NCBI RefSeq assembly: GCF_000384215.1
Contig: NZ_KB913032.1
Location: forward strand, 310,001 to 374,000
DNA length: 64,000 bases
From: Amycolatopsis alba DSM 44262
Lineage (GTDB): Bacteria; Actinomycetota; Actinomycetes; Mycobacteriales; Pseudonocardiaceae
Direction: 5' to 3'
Of the stretch, positions 47,607 through 56,800 are shown piece after piece. The first letter of the stretch is position 1, and every line of letters starts with the position of its first letter. Below the pieces are notes generated by a model. That model saw only the letters and a list, made by a program, of their open reading frames with translations. It was not told the origin of the DNA and did not search any database. The position numbers and the translations under genes were made by a program.

Positions 47607-49159
47607 TGGAGCGCGACGTGACCTGGTGGGACCACGCGGTCTTCTACCAGGTCTACGTACGCTCGTTCGCCGATTCCGACGGGGACGGCGTCGGTGACCT
47701 CGAAGGCATCCGCGGCAAGCTCGGTTACCTGGAGCTGCTCGGGGTCGACGCGCTGTGGCTGACGCCGTTCTACCGCTCCCCCATGGCCGACCACGGCTAC
47801 GACATCGCCGACCCGCGCGACGTCGACCCGATGTTCGGCACCCTCGGTGACTTCGACGTGCTGCTGACCGAGGCGCACAAACGCGGCATCAAGGTCACCA
47901 TCGACGTCGTCCCCAACCACACCAGCAACACCCACGCCTGGTTCAAATCGGCGATGGCGGCGCCCCCGCGGAGCCCGGAGCGGGATCGCTACATCTTCCG
48001 CGACGGGCTGGGCCCGCGCGGCGACGAGCCGCCGAACAACTGGGTCAGCGCGTTCGGCGGGCCGGCGTGGACCCGTGTCCCGGACGGCCAGTGGTACCTG
48101 CACCTGTTCTCGCCGCAGCAGCCGGATCTGAACTGGGCCAACCACGAGGTCGCCGCGGATCTGGAGCGGACCCTGCGGTTCTGGCTGGACCACGGGGTGG
48201 ACGGTTTCCGCGTCGACGTCGCGCACGGCATGGCGAAACCGCCGGGCCTGCCGGACATGGACCCTCGGGTGAACGCGATGGGGCCGAGCGAGTTCTACGA
48301 CCCGCGGTTCGACAACGACCGTGTCCACGAGATCCACCAGATGATCCGCAAGGTGCTCGACGAGTACCCCGGCGCCATGGCCGTCGGCGAGATCTGGGTG
48401 ACCGACGAGGAACGTCTCGCGCGCTATCTGCGCCCGGACGAACTGCATCTGGCGTTCAATTTCCGGCTCGTGCTCACGCATTTCGACGCGGACGCGCTGC
48501 GGACGGCCATCGAGCGGTCCCTGGCGGTGCCGAAAGCGGCCGGGGCACCCGCCACCTGGACGCTGGGCAACCACGACGTCTGGCGGCAGGTCAGCCGGTA
48601 CGGCGGCGGTGAACGCGGCGTCCGGCGCGCGCGGGCGATGGCGCTGGTCGAACTCGCGCTGCCGGGGACGGTCTATCTGTACAACGGCGAGGAACTGGGA
48701 CTCGGCAACGTCGACATCCCGCCCGACGCGGTCGCGGACCCGCGCGCCAAGACCTCCGGTGCCGAGTTCGGCCGGGACGCGTCACGGGTGCCGCTGCCGT
48801 GGGAGGGCGACCTGCCGCCGTTCGGCTTCTCGCGGAATCCGCGGCCTTGGCTGCCGATGCCCGCCTCGTGGGCTTCGGTGACCGTCGAGGCCCAGTTGGA
48901 GGATCCGGCGTCGACGCTGTCGCTGTACCGGCGGGCGATCGAGATCCGTAAGTCGCACAAGGCTTTCGGCGGGGACCAGCTCGAATGGTACGGCGCCCCG
49001 GCCGGCTGTTTCGCGTTCCGGCGGCGAGGCGGCGGGCTGGTCTGCGCGCTGAACACGTCGGCGAGCCCGATCGCGCTGCCGCCGGGTGAGGTGCTGCTGT
49101 CGAGCGTTCCCCTGGTGAACGGGAAACTGCCGCCGGACGCCGCGGCCTGGCTCGTCTGA
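47606..49159 (+). CDS. aglA: GH13 alpha-glucosidase (AglA-like)
   Basis: 517 residues, full GH13 barrel. FYQVYVRSFADSDGDGVGDL at the N terminus; DVVPNHTS region; nucleophile Asp204 in GFRVDVAHG; acid/base Glu262 in VGEIWV; transition-state Asp324 in GNHDVWR. Domain C at the end. Hydrolyses alpha-1,4/1,6-glucosidic bonds of oligosaccharides or trehalose-related sugars in the cytoplasm (no signal peptide). Coupled to glbO by a 1-nt overlap, the same pair as Rv2470-Rv2471. Confidence 0.92.
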   Translation: MERDVTWWDHAVFYQVYVRSFADSDGDGVGDLEGIRGKLGYLELLGVDALWLTPFYRSPMADHGYDIADPRDVDPMFGTLGDFDVLLTEAHKRGIKVTIDVVPNHTSNTHAWFKSAMAAPPRSPERDRYIFRDGLGPRGDEPPNNWVSAFGGPAWTRVPDGQWYLHLFSPQQPDLNWANHEVAADLERTLRFWLDHGVDGFRVDVAHGMAKPPGLPDMDPRVNAMGPSEFYDPRFDNDRVHEIHQMIRKVLDEYPGAMAVGEIWVTDEERLARYLRPDELHLAFNFRLVLTHFDADALRTAIERSLAVPKAAGAPATWTLGNHDVWRQVSRYGGGERGVRRARAMALVELALPGTVYLYNGEELGLGNVDIPPDAVADPRAKTSGAEFGRDASRVPLPWEGDLPPFGFSRNPRPWLPMPASWASVTVEAQLEDPASTLSLYRRAIEIRKSHKAFGGDQLEWYGAPAGCFAFRRRGGGLVCALNTSASPIALPPGEVLLSSVPLVNGKLPPDAAAWLV

Positions 49160-49183
49160 GCCGGTCCGTCGTGCGCCACGGGT

Positions 49184-49225
49184 CGTGAGTGGCGTTTCGG
49201 GTTCTAACCCGAAACGCCACTCACG
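49184..49225 (+). terminator. Long perfect hairpin, CGTGAG...GGTT-CT-AACC type
   Basis: Perfect 20-bp arms (49184-49203, 49206-49225) with a 2-nt CT loop, 24 nt after the aglA stop and 7 nt before the convergent gene's stop. Same architecture and end sequences as the hairpin at 10423-10464. No T-run. Confidence 0.72.
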
Positions 49226-49232
49226 AGGGGCC

Positions 49233-50165
49233 TTAGTTCACCACGATGTAGTAGTCACGGCCGAGTGCCGACCGCTTGCCGTCGGCGGTCCGGCTGTAGA
49301 CCTGGATCGGGTAGAAGCCCGAAGCGGCAGGGGTGAACGTGAAGCTCGCCTTGCCGTCGGCCCCGGCCGGGACCACGGTCGGCTCGCTCCACTCCTCGTT
49401 GAAGTAGTAGACGTACTCGACGACGCCCGGCGTGCGCGGGGTCAGGTGGAAGACGCCGGCGACGCCGGGTCCGCCGCTGCCCTGGGAGTCCGGGTAGTCG
49501 GTGCTCGCCACCAGCGGGGCGTCACTGGCCCGGTACGTCGTCGCGGCGGTACCGGACTTCAGTCCCGCGCCGGTCGTGCTCCACACCTCGATCCGGTGAG
49601 AGCCCAGGTCTGCGGTGACGATGTTCGCGGTCGTGGCACCCGCCGAAGCCGCGATGGTGGTCTCCGGCCCGCTGTCGATCCGGTAGGTGTAGGAGACGAC
49701 ATCGGCGATGCCCGGTGTGAAGCGGAACTCGGCGGGCACTCCGACGCCGGTTTCCCATGGGCCCTTGATCACGGGCTCCGTCGACTTCACATAGAAGTGG
49801 TGGACGTGCTGAGGCGACCGGTTGCCCGCGCTGTCGACGCTCACCACGTAAAGATCGTTCGGACCGGACGTCTGCGGCGTATAAGAGACCGTCGCGGTCC
49901 CGCCGGGGTGGTTCGCCGCCACGTAGGTGCCCGCCGGATCGGTGTTCCCGTAAGAGAACCCGACGACCGCGCTGTCCCCGTTGGCGTCGAAGGTGAACGA
50001 GCCCGGCATTCCGGCGCCGGGGTGCCAGGCACCGTCGTCCGGGTACTCGGCCGAAGTCACGGTGGGCTCGGCGATCAGGGAAGTGGCGCTCGCCTGGGCC
50101 GGTGCGGCGCTGAACGCCACCACCCCGACGGCAAGGAGCGCGGTGAATCTCTGACGAATTCTCAT
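49233..50165 (-). CDS. Secreted protein with three Ig/FN3-like repeats
   Basis: 310 residues. Sec signal (MRIRQRFTALLAVGVVAFSAAPAQA, cleavage about 25). The mature part consists of about three beta-sandwich-like segments of 90-95 residues, each beginning near a P.V.S..YPD or equivalent, with G.PG.F.F.P and ending in D..GNRSP, GAGLKSG or ADGKRSA. No catalytic motif. Probably extracellular, for binding or structure; unrelated to metabolism nearby. I do not recognise a named family. Inserted in the otherwise conserved block. Confidence 0.7.
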   Translation of the reverse strand: MRIRQRFTALLAVGVVAFSAAPAQASATSLIAEPTVTSAEYPDDGAWHPGAGMPGSFTFDANGDSAVVGFSYGNTDPAGTYVAANHPGGTATVSYTPQTSGPNDLYVVSVDSAGNRSPQHVHHFYVKSTEPVIKGPWETGVGVPAEFRFTPGIADVVSYTYRIDSGPETTIAASAGATTANIVTADLGSHRIEVWSTTGAGLKSGTAATTYRASDAPLVASTDYPDSQGSGGPGVAGVFHLTPRTPGVVEYVYYFNEEWSEPTVVPAGADGKASFTFTPAASGFYPIQVYSRTADGKRSALGRDYYIVVN

Positions 50166-50269
50166 GTGAACCCCCAGGTGATCTTGCTGTCAGGTACAGC
50201 TAAGCACAAGAAAACGGTCCGTTCCCCGCGAATTTCGCGGGGAACGGACCATTCAGGGCATTACCCGGA

Positions 50270-51718
50270 TCAGTTGAAGCCGGGGTGCAGCTTGTACTGC
50301 GTCTGGGCGTTGAACTGGTTCTGCCGGACGAGCTTCGCCGGGAAGGTCCGCCAGTCGTTGAGGTCCAGGACGTCCAGGCCCTTCACGATGTCGGACGAGA
50401 AGATGTGGCCGTTGTACCAGTACGCCGACCACGTCCCGCCGCCGACGAGCTTCTCGTTCGAGAGCGGGCCACGCTCCCAGTACGCGATCTCCTTCGGCTT
50501 CGTCGAGTCGGTGAAGTCCCACACCGAGATGCCGCCCTGGTACCAGGACTGGACCATGATGTCCTTGCCCGGCACCGGGATCAGCGAACCGTTGTGCGCC
50601 ACACAGTTCTCGGTCTCGGACTGCAACCGCGGGATCTTGTAGTAGCTGCGGAACTCCAGCTTGCGGTTGTCGCCGCGGCCGGTGATCTCGTAGATGCCGT
50701 TGGCGCCGCGGGTGGAGCCGAACTTCTCCAGGCAGGTCGCCATCCCGCCGCCGCCGAGCTCGTCGGTGAAGACGACCTTGGTGGCGTCGTTGTTGAAGGT
50801 GGCGCTGTGCCAGAACGCGAAGTTCACGTTGTCCTGGACCCGGTTGATGACCCGCGGCTTGAGCCGGTCGGCGATGTCGATCAGGACGCCGTCACCCATG
50901 CAGGCACCGGCCATCAGGTCCTTCTCCGGCAGCGCCGTCAGGTCGTGGCAACCGGTGGTCGCGGACCGGCGGGTGCCGTCGGGGTTGGTGCCGCCGGCGT
51001 TGCCGCCGTCCGCGAACAGCACCGGCGTCGCGACGACGGCGGCCTTCGCCGGGTCCTTCACCGGGACCTTGACGATGGAGATCTTGTCGTGCGGCGGCTG
51101 GCAGTCGGGCAGGTTGGCCGCGGGCGCGTACGACGAGACGTAGATGTAGACGTCCTGGCCGCGCTTGTCCGGCACCAGGGTGTTGGTGTGCGAACCGCAG
51201 TCGGTCTCGACGGCCGCGACGTACTTCGGCGCCGCGAGGTTCGAGATGTCGAAGATCTTGATGCCTTCCCAGGCCGACTTCTCCGACGCGGGCTTCGCGA
51301 CGCTGTTGCACGAGTTGTCACTGCGCGCGTAGTCGGTCGAGAGGAAGAGCAGGTCACCGGAGATCGACACGTCGTTCTGCCCGCCGGGGCAGAGGACCTG
51401 GCTGACGATCTTCGGGCGGTACGGGTTGCGCACGTCGAAGACGTTGAAGCCGTCGTACGTGCCGATGATCGCGTGCCCCTTGGTGAACGCGATGTCGGTG
51501 CCGGTCGAGTCCTTGGTGAACGGTCCCTGCTGCGGGATGTTCGCGATCGACCGGAGGTTGGGGCTGTGAACGATCTCGTCCACGCCAGGGATCGTGGTCT
51601 CCGACGGCTCCGCGAGGACGGAGGGCGCGGCGACCGCGCTGGAGGCCCCGAGGGCGGCGACCGCGGCCGCCGCTACGAAGACCCTGGTCAAGCGGCGTTT
51701 CAGCCCAGGCTGCAGCAC
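50270..51718 (-). CDS. Secreted LVIVD-repeat protein
   Basis: 482 residues. Signal peptide (about 1-31, ending AVAAPS) and a seven-bladed-propeller-like mature protein with repeated strands of the LVIVD type: DGFNVFDVRNPYRPKIV, EGIKIFDISNLAAPKYV, GVLIDIADRLKPRVI, GGISVWDFTDSTKPKEI, KGLDVLDLNDWRTF. Several conserved Cys (ETDCGSH, CHDLT, CMGDG) suggest disulfides outside the cell. Function unknown. GTG start with GGAGAG upstream. Divergent from a DUF305 lipoprotein over 87 nt; this pairing recurs in actinomycetes as far as I recall. Confidence 0.85.
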   Translation of the reverse strand: MLQPGLKRRLTRVFVAAAAVAALGASSAVAAPSVLAEPSETTIPGVDEIVHSPNLRSIANIPQQGPFTKDSTGTDIAFTKGHAIIGTYDGFNVFDVRNPYRPKIVSQVLCPGGQNDVSISGDLLFLSTDYARSDNSCNSVAKPASEKSAWEGIKIFDISNLAAPKYVAAVETDCGSHTNTLVPDKRGQDVYIYVSSYAPAANLPDCQPPHDKISIVKVPVKDPAKAAVVATPVLFADGGNAGGTNPDGTRRSATTGCHDLTALPEKDLMAGACMGDGVLIDIADRLKPRVINRVQDNVNFAFWHSATFNNDATKVVFTDELGGGGMATCLEKFGSTRGANGIYEITGRGDNRKLEFRSYYKIPRLQSETENCVAHNGSLIPVPGKDIMVQSWYQGGISVWDFTDSTKPKEIAYWERGPLSNEKLVGGGTWSAYWYNGHIFSSDIVKGLDVLDLNDWRTFPAKLVRQNQFNAQTQYKLHPGFN

Positions 51719-51754
51719 GATATGGCTCTCCTTCCACCCAGCTTTACGCGAACC

Positions 51755-51768
51755 TTATTACTTATTTA
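51755..51768. promoter_or_regulatory. Candidate divergent -10 elements
   Basis: An AT-rich patch in the 87-nt gap between the LVIVD and DUF305 genes. TAATAA on the minus strand (51760-51755) and TATTTA on the plus strand (51763-51768) could be the -10 hexamers of the two divergent genes. Low certainty. Confidence 0.35.
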
Positions 51769-51805
51769 GGCTCAGCAGATACCCACCAACGGAGGTTCTC
51801 CCGAG

Positions 51806-52447
51806 ATGAGAAAAAGTTTGACATCGGCGCTGGTCGTGGCCGTTTTCGTCGTCTCGGGTTGCACCGGCGGCGAAGGGCCTGCCGCCCCGTCTCAGAGTGC
51901 GCCGGTGATCGTTCCCGGCAAGCCGGGTGAGCAGGCGGGCACCGGCTCCCCCGGCCCGGTGAACCGCGATCAGCCCAACGACGCCGACGTCGAGTACATG
52001 ACGATGATGATCCCGCACCACGAGCAGGCGAAGGTGATGACCGACCTGGTGCCGGGCAAGACGGCGAACGAGCAGATCCGGGCCATCGCGGGCCGGATCT
52101 CGGTGGCGCAGGACGGCGAGGTCACGATGATGAAGACGTGGCTCGCCGACCGCGGCAAGCCGGTGCCGGGCGAAGGGCACGCGGGGCACGGCGGCGGGCA
52201 CGAGCACGCGCTCATGCCGGGTATGGCGACCGAGGCCCAGCTGGCGGATCTGCGCGCGGCGAGCGGTGTGGCGTTCGAAAAGATGTTCCTCGACCTGATG
52301 ATCGCGCATCACACGGGCGCGCTGACCATGGCCGAGACCCAGCTCGGCAAGGGTGTCGAGGTCAAGGCGCAGGAGATGGCGCAGGAGGTCATCACCGGCC
52401 AGTCCGCCGAGATCGAACGCATGAAGACGATGCGCTCGAAGCTTTAG
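51806..52447 (+). CDS. DUF305 lipoprotein
   Basis: 213 residues. Lipobox VSGC (Cys19), a Gly/Pro/Ser linker, then a DUF305 helical domain with two copies of the His-rich signature: EYMTMMIPHHEQAKVM and LDLMIAHHTGALTMAE, separated by HAGHGGGHEHALMPGM. Such Met/His-rich domains are linked to copper or other metal handling at the cell surface. ATG preceded by GGAGGTTCTCCCGAG. Divergent partner of the LVIVD gene; the two may form a metal-related surface system, which is inference. Confidence 0.87.
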   Translation: MRKSLTSALVVAVFVVSGCTGGEGPAAPSQSAPVIVPGKPGEQAGTGSPGPVNRDQPNDADVEYMTMMIPHHEQAKVMTDLVPGKTANEQIRAIAGRISVAQDGEVTMMKTWLADRGKPVPGEGHAGHGGGHEHALMPGMATEAQLADLRAASGVAFEKMFLDLMIAHHTGALTMAETQLGKGVEVKAQEMAQEVITGQSAEIERMKTMRSKL

Positions 52448-52719
52448 GCGTCGCCGGAACCCAGGTCACCGAAGCCGGAGTCGCCTGAGTCGTCGAGGGT
52501 GCCCGAGACGATCCAGGTCGCCAGCGCGGCGGCCTGGACGTACGGCGCCGCCTGCGCGGCCGCCCGTCCGGCGGCCTTGGCCCGGCCCCATTTCTCCGGG
52601 CGTTCAGCGCGTTCCGGCGCCTCCTCACCCGGCGGGCGCTCGGTCCGCCACGGGGTCTCCTCCGGCCTGACCTCGGCGAGGAAGTCAGCGGTCGGGTCCT
52701 CACCGCCCTTGTCGTTCAT
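52444..52719 (-). CDS. 91-residue hypothetical protein
   Basis: Acidic, Pro/Glu-rich N-terminal half (MNDKGGEDPTADFLAEVRPEE) and a short hydrophobic segment near residue 62 (YVQAAALATWIVSG) followed by DDSGDSGFGDLGSGDA. ATG at 52719 is the first in-frame start after the intergenic region. No family recognised; overlaps the convergent DUF305 stop by 4 nt. Same strand as, and 63 nt downstream of, the Rv2474c-like gene. Confidence 0.6.
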   Translation of the reverse strand: MNDKGGEDPTADFLAEVRPEETPWRTERPPGEEAPERAERPEKWGRAKAAGRAAAQAAPYVQAAALATWIVSGTLDDSGDSGFGDLGSGDA

Positions 52720-52782
52720 GGGGACAGCCTGACACCGCGGGCGGCCGGAAGCCACCCGCGGTGCTCGGCGGTAAGAAACCTG

Positions 52783-53418
52783 TCAGAACAGCAGCGGCAG
52801 GAGCGCGTGACGGCGCTTGATGACGGCGCCATACCGCGCGTCGATGCGCATCCACGAATCGGTCGCGGTGACCCGGACGACGTCGCCGTCGATCGACGAG
52901 TCGACGAAACCCATCCCCGACAGCGCGAACAGGCACCGCATCTGGACCTTGATCTCCAGCTCGTTGCCGGAAACGGTGAGCACCGCCTGGTCCATCAGCG
53001 ACGCGGGCGGGTTGCCGTGCGGGCCGGCGTTGTCACGGGCGAGGGTGACCCCGCGATCGGCCAGCTCCGCGATCACCGTCGCAGGCAGCTCGTCCACCAG
53101 CTGCCAGCGGCCGGGGGCGGGCAGCTCGGAATGCCACATCAGGTCACGGGCCGGGCCCGGATCCATCCGCTCGCCGCCGGCGATGGTCAGCGCGGCGAGC
53201 AGCTCATTCCCGGACACGGTGATGTCCGGCGGCGTGATGTCGCCGGCGACGGCCCTGGTGGCGAGGACCTCGAACGGGGTCGTGCTCCACGCCTCGACGA
53301 CGCCGTCGCCGCGCTGCCGCAACCGCACCAGCGTGTTCTGGTCGAGCCGGACCGCCCTGGCCACGAACGCGCCGAGCGTTTCGCGGTCGCCCGCGTCCGG
53401 GATGACGAGCTCAGGCAT
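52783..53418 (-). CDS. Conserved hypothetical protein (Rv2474c-like)
   Basis: 211 residues, no membrane segment. Begins MPELVIPDAGDRETLGAFVARAVRLDQ and has ATRAVAGDITPPDITVSGNELLAAL in the middle. I identify it by position, between the thioesterase and other genes of the conserved block, as the counterpart of Rv2474c; function unknown. Overlaps the thioesterase stop by 8 nt, so gdh, thioesterase and this gene form a tight operon. Confidence 0.75.
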   Translation of the reverse strand: MPELVIPDAGDRETLGAFVARAVRLDQNTLVRLRQRGDGVVEAWSTTPFEVLATRAVAGDITPPDITVSGNELLAALTIAGGERMDPGPARDLMWHSELPAPGRWQLVDELPATVIAELADRGVTLARDNAGPHGNPPASLMDQAVLTVSGNELEIKVQMRCLFALSGMGFVDSSIDGDVVRVTATDSWMRIDARYGAVIKRRHALLPLLF

Positions 53419-53830
53419 CGGCGAACCCCTTCTCCAGGAAGGCGCGCTCGTCCTCGGTCAGCCGCCGGGGCCGTTCGGTCCCGGTGTCGAACGGGGCGAG
53501 CACCGTCTCCGCGGTGACCGCGACCTTGTCGGCCCCGGCCGGCCCGTCGTGCACCCGGTAGCCGAGGGTGAAGCTGGCGTGCTTCAAGTCCTTCAACGAG
53601 ATCTCCACCCGGATGTCCTGATCGGACACCACGATCGGCGAACGGTAATGGACGGCCAGCTTCACCACCACGATGCCCTTGGGCAGCTCGGTGAGCCCGG
53701 CCCGGACGGCGTCCCCGAACAGCAGGGGGATCCGCGCCTCTTCGAGCAGGGTCACCAGGTTCGCGTGGTTGACGTGCCCGTAGACGTCCATATCCGACCA
53801 GCGCGGCCGGATCAGGGAAATGTAGCTCAC
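53411..53830 (-). CDS. Hotdog-fold acyl-CoA thioesterase (Rv2475c-like)
   Basis: 139 residues. Hotdog motif SDMDVYGHVNHANLVTLLEEAR carries the catalytic Asp of the 4-hydroxybenzoyl-CoA thioesterase type, followed by VVKLAVHYRSPIVVSDQDIRVE. Hydrolyses acyl-CoA esters; chain preference unknown. GTG start shares its G with the gdh TAG stop, so translation is coupled to gdh. Confidence 0.87.
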   Translation of the reverse strand: MSYISLIRPRWSDMDVYGHVNHANLVTLLEEARIPLLFGDAVRAGLTELPKGIVVVKLAVHYRSPIVVSDQDIRVEISLKDLKHASFTLGYRVHDGPAGADKVAVTAETVLAPFDTGTERPRRLTEDERAFLEKGFADA

Positions 53831-56800
53831 TACCTCACCGTGCTCCGGATCTGCCTCGCCGCCACCGACAGCGTCGCCAGGTCGAGTTTGCCGATCTGGC
53901 TGATCTCGTCCAGCGCGACACGGGCCCGCTGCAACCGTGAGGCGTTCGTCTTCTCCCAGTGCGCGATCTTCTCGTCCGGGTCGGTGCCCGAATCGCTGTG
54001 CCGCAACGCGTCCAGCGTGATCGTCCGCAGTGAGCCGTAGACGTCGTCCCGCAGCGCCAGCCGCGCGAGCGCGTGCCAGCGGTTGCCGCGTTCGAGACCG
54101 CTGATCGACGTCAGCATCTTGTCGATGCCGAGGTGGTCCGACAGCGCGTAGTACAGGCCCGCGGTCTCCGGCGGGGTGTGCACCGCGTCGATCCCGGCCT
54201 GCTGCTCGGCCAGCTCCGCGACATCGGTGACGTCGAGCAGGCCGAAGGTGTGCAGCAGGAGCGCGATGCGCTCCGCCAGTTCCGTCGGGACGCCCTTCCC
54301 GATCAGCCGCTCGGTGTTCGCGTCCACCGAAGCGCACTCGACACCGCGAAGCAGCTCGTGCGCCCGCGGCGCCAGTTCGCCGACGACCCGGCCGAACCGG
54401 TTGATCTCGGCGAGCGGGGCGAGGGGCTGCGGCCGGTTGGTGAGGAACCAGCGGGCGGCCCGGTCGAGCAGCCTGCGGGTCTCCAGCATCATCTCGTCGG
54501 CGACCTCGGTCGGCACGACGTTGTCCAGCGCGTCGATCTGCGCCCACAGCGAGGGCAGGTCGTACACGTGGGTGACCACGGCGTACGCGCGGACCGCGTC
54601 GGTCGCGGTCGCGTTCATCTCCTCCATCAGGCGGTAGACGTAGGAGATCCCGGCGCCGTCGACGACCTCGTTGGCCACCATCGTCGTGATGATCTCGCGC
54701 TTCAGCGGGTGCTGGAAGATCGCGTCGCCGAACTGCTCCCGAAGCGGCTTCGGGAAGTACTCGGGCAGACGGCGCGAGAACACCTCGGAGTCCGGCAGCT
54801 CGCTCGCCAGCAGTTCGTCCTTGAGGTCGAGCTTGACGTGCGCGAGCAGTGTCGCCAGCTCCGGCGACGTGAGGCCCTCGCCCGCCTTCTCCAGCGCGCG
54901 GAACTCCGCCGAACTCGGCAGCGCTTCGAGCTTGCGGTCGAAGGCGCCCTTCGCGACCAGCGCCGCGACGAGCCGCTGGTGCACCGAGACCATCGGCCCG
55001 GCGTGCGCCCGGCTGACCCCGAGCACGGCGTTCTGCCGGTAGTTGTCGGCCAGCACCAGCTCGCCGACCTCGTCGGTCATCTGCTCCAGCAGCTCGTTGC
55101 GCTGCTCGGCACCCAGCGATCCGGTCGAGACCAGGTGGTCCAGCAGGATCTTGATGTTGACCTCGTGGTCGGAGCAGTCGACGCCGGCGGAGTTGTCGAG
55201 CGCGTCGGTGTTGATCTTGCCGCCGGCGCGGGCGAACTCGATCCGGCCGAGCTGGGTCAGTCCCAGGTTCCCGCCCTCGCCGACGACCTTGACGCGGAGC
55301 TGGTTGCCGTTGACGCGCAAGGCGTCGTTGGCCTTGTCGCCCGCGTCCGCGTGGCTCTCCCGCTCGGCCTTGACGTAGGTGCCGATACCGCCGTTCCACA
55401 GTAGCTCGACCGGGGACAGCAGGATCGCCTGCATGAGGTCGTTCGGCGCCAGCGCGGTGACGTCCTCGGCGAGCCCGAGCGCCTCGCGGACCTGCGGGCT
55501 GACCGGGATCGTCTTCGCCGACCGCGAGTAGATGCCACCGCCCTCGCTGATCAGCGAGCGGTCGTAGTCCTCCCACGAGGACCGCGGCAGGTCGAACAAC
55601 CGCCGCCGCTCGGCGAACGAAGACGCCGAGTCCGGGGCCGGGTCGAGGAAGATGTGCAGGTGGTTGAAGGCGGCCACCAGGCGGATGTGCTCGGAGAGCA
55701 GCATGCCGTTGCCGAAGACGTCACCCATCATGTCGCCGATGCCGACGACGGTGAAGTCCTCGGTCTGGGTGTCCTTGCCCAGCTCGCGGAAGTTGCGCTT
55801 GACGCTTTCCCAAGCGCCCTTCGCGGTGATGCCCATGGCCTTGTGGTCGTAGCCGACCGAGCCGCCGGAGGCGAAGGCGTCGCCGAGCCAGAACCGGTAG
55901 TTCGCCGAAACCTCGTTCGCGATGTCGGAGAACTTCGCGGTGCCCTTGTCCGCGGCGACCACGAGGTAGCTGTCGTCGCCGTCGTGGCGGACCACGCCCG
56001 GCGCCGGGACGGTCTTGCCCTCGACGCGGTTGTCGGTCACATCCAGCAGGCCGGAGATGAACATGCGGTAGCAGGCGATGCCCTCGTTCAGCTGGGCGTC
56101 GCGATCCAGGCCAGGGTCACCGGTGGCCGCCGGCGGGCGCTTCACGACGAAGCCGCCCTTCGCGCCGACAGGCACGATGACCGCGTTCTTGACCGCCTGC
56201 GCCTTGACCAGGCCGAGGATCTCCGTGCGGAAGTCCTCCCGGCGGTCGGACCACCGCAGGCCACCGCGCGCGACGTCGCCGAACCGCAGGTGCACACCCT
56301 CGATCCGGGGCGAGTACACGAAGATCTCGTACTTCGGCCGCGGCTCGGGCAGTTCGGGCACCGCGCTCGGGTCGAGTTTGAGCGCCAGGTACTGGCGGGA
56401 GTTCCCGGCCTCGTCGGTGACGTGGTAGTTCGTGCGCAGCGTGGCGAGGATGACCGCCATCAGCCGTCGCAGGATCCTGTCTTCGTCGAGGCTGGTCACC
56501 TCGTCGACCAGCTTGCCGATCTCGGTGGTGAGCTGGTCGGCCTGCGACGCGCGGGCCTCGTCGCCGAGCGAGAGGTCGAACCGGGTCTCGAACAGCCGCA
56601 CCAGCGCGGTGGCGATGTCGGTGTGTGCGAGGACGGTGGTCTCGATGTACTCCTGGGAGAACGGGATCTTCGTCTGGCGCAGGTACCGCGAGTAGGCGCG
56701 CAGGATCGCGGCCTGGCGCCAGGTGAGGCCGGCGCGCAGGACGAGACCGTTGAAGCCGTCGACCTCGCAGTCGCCGCGCCAGGCGGCGTGGAAGGCGTCC

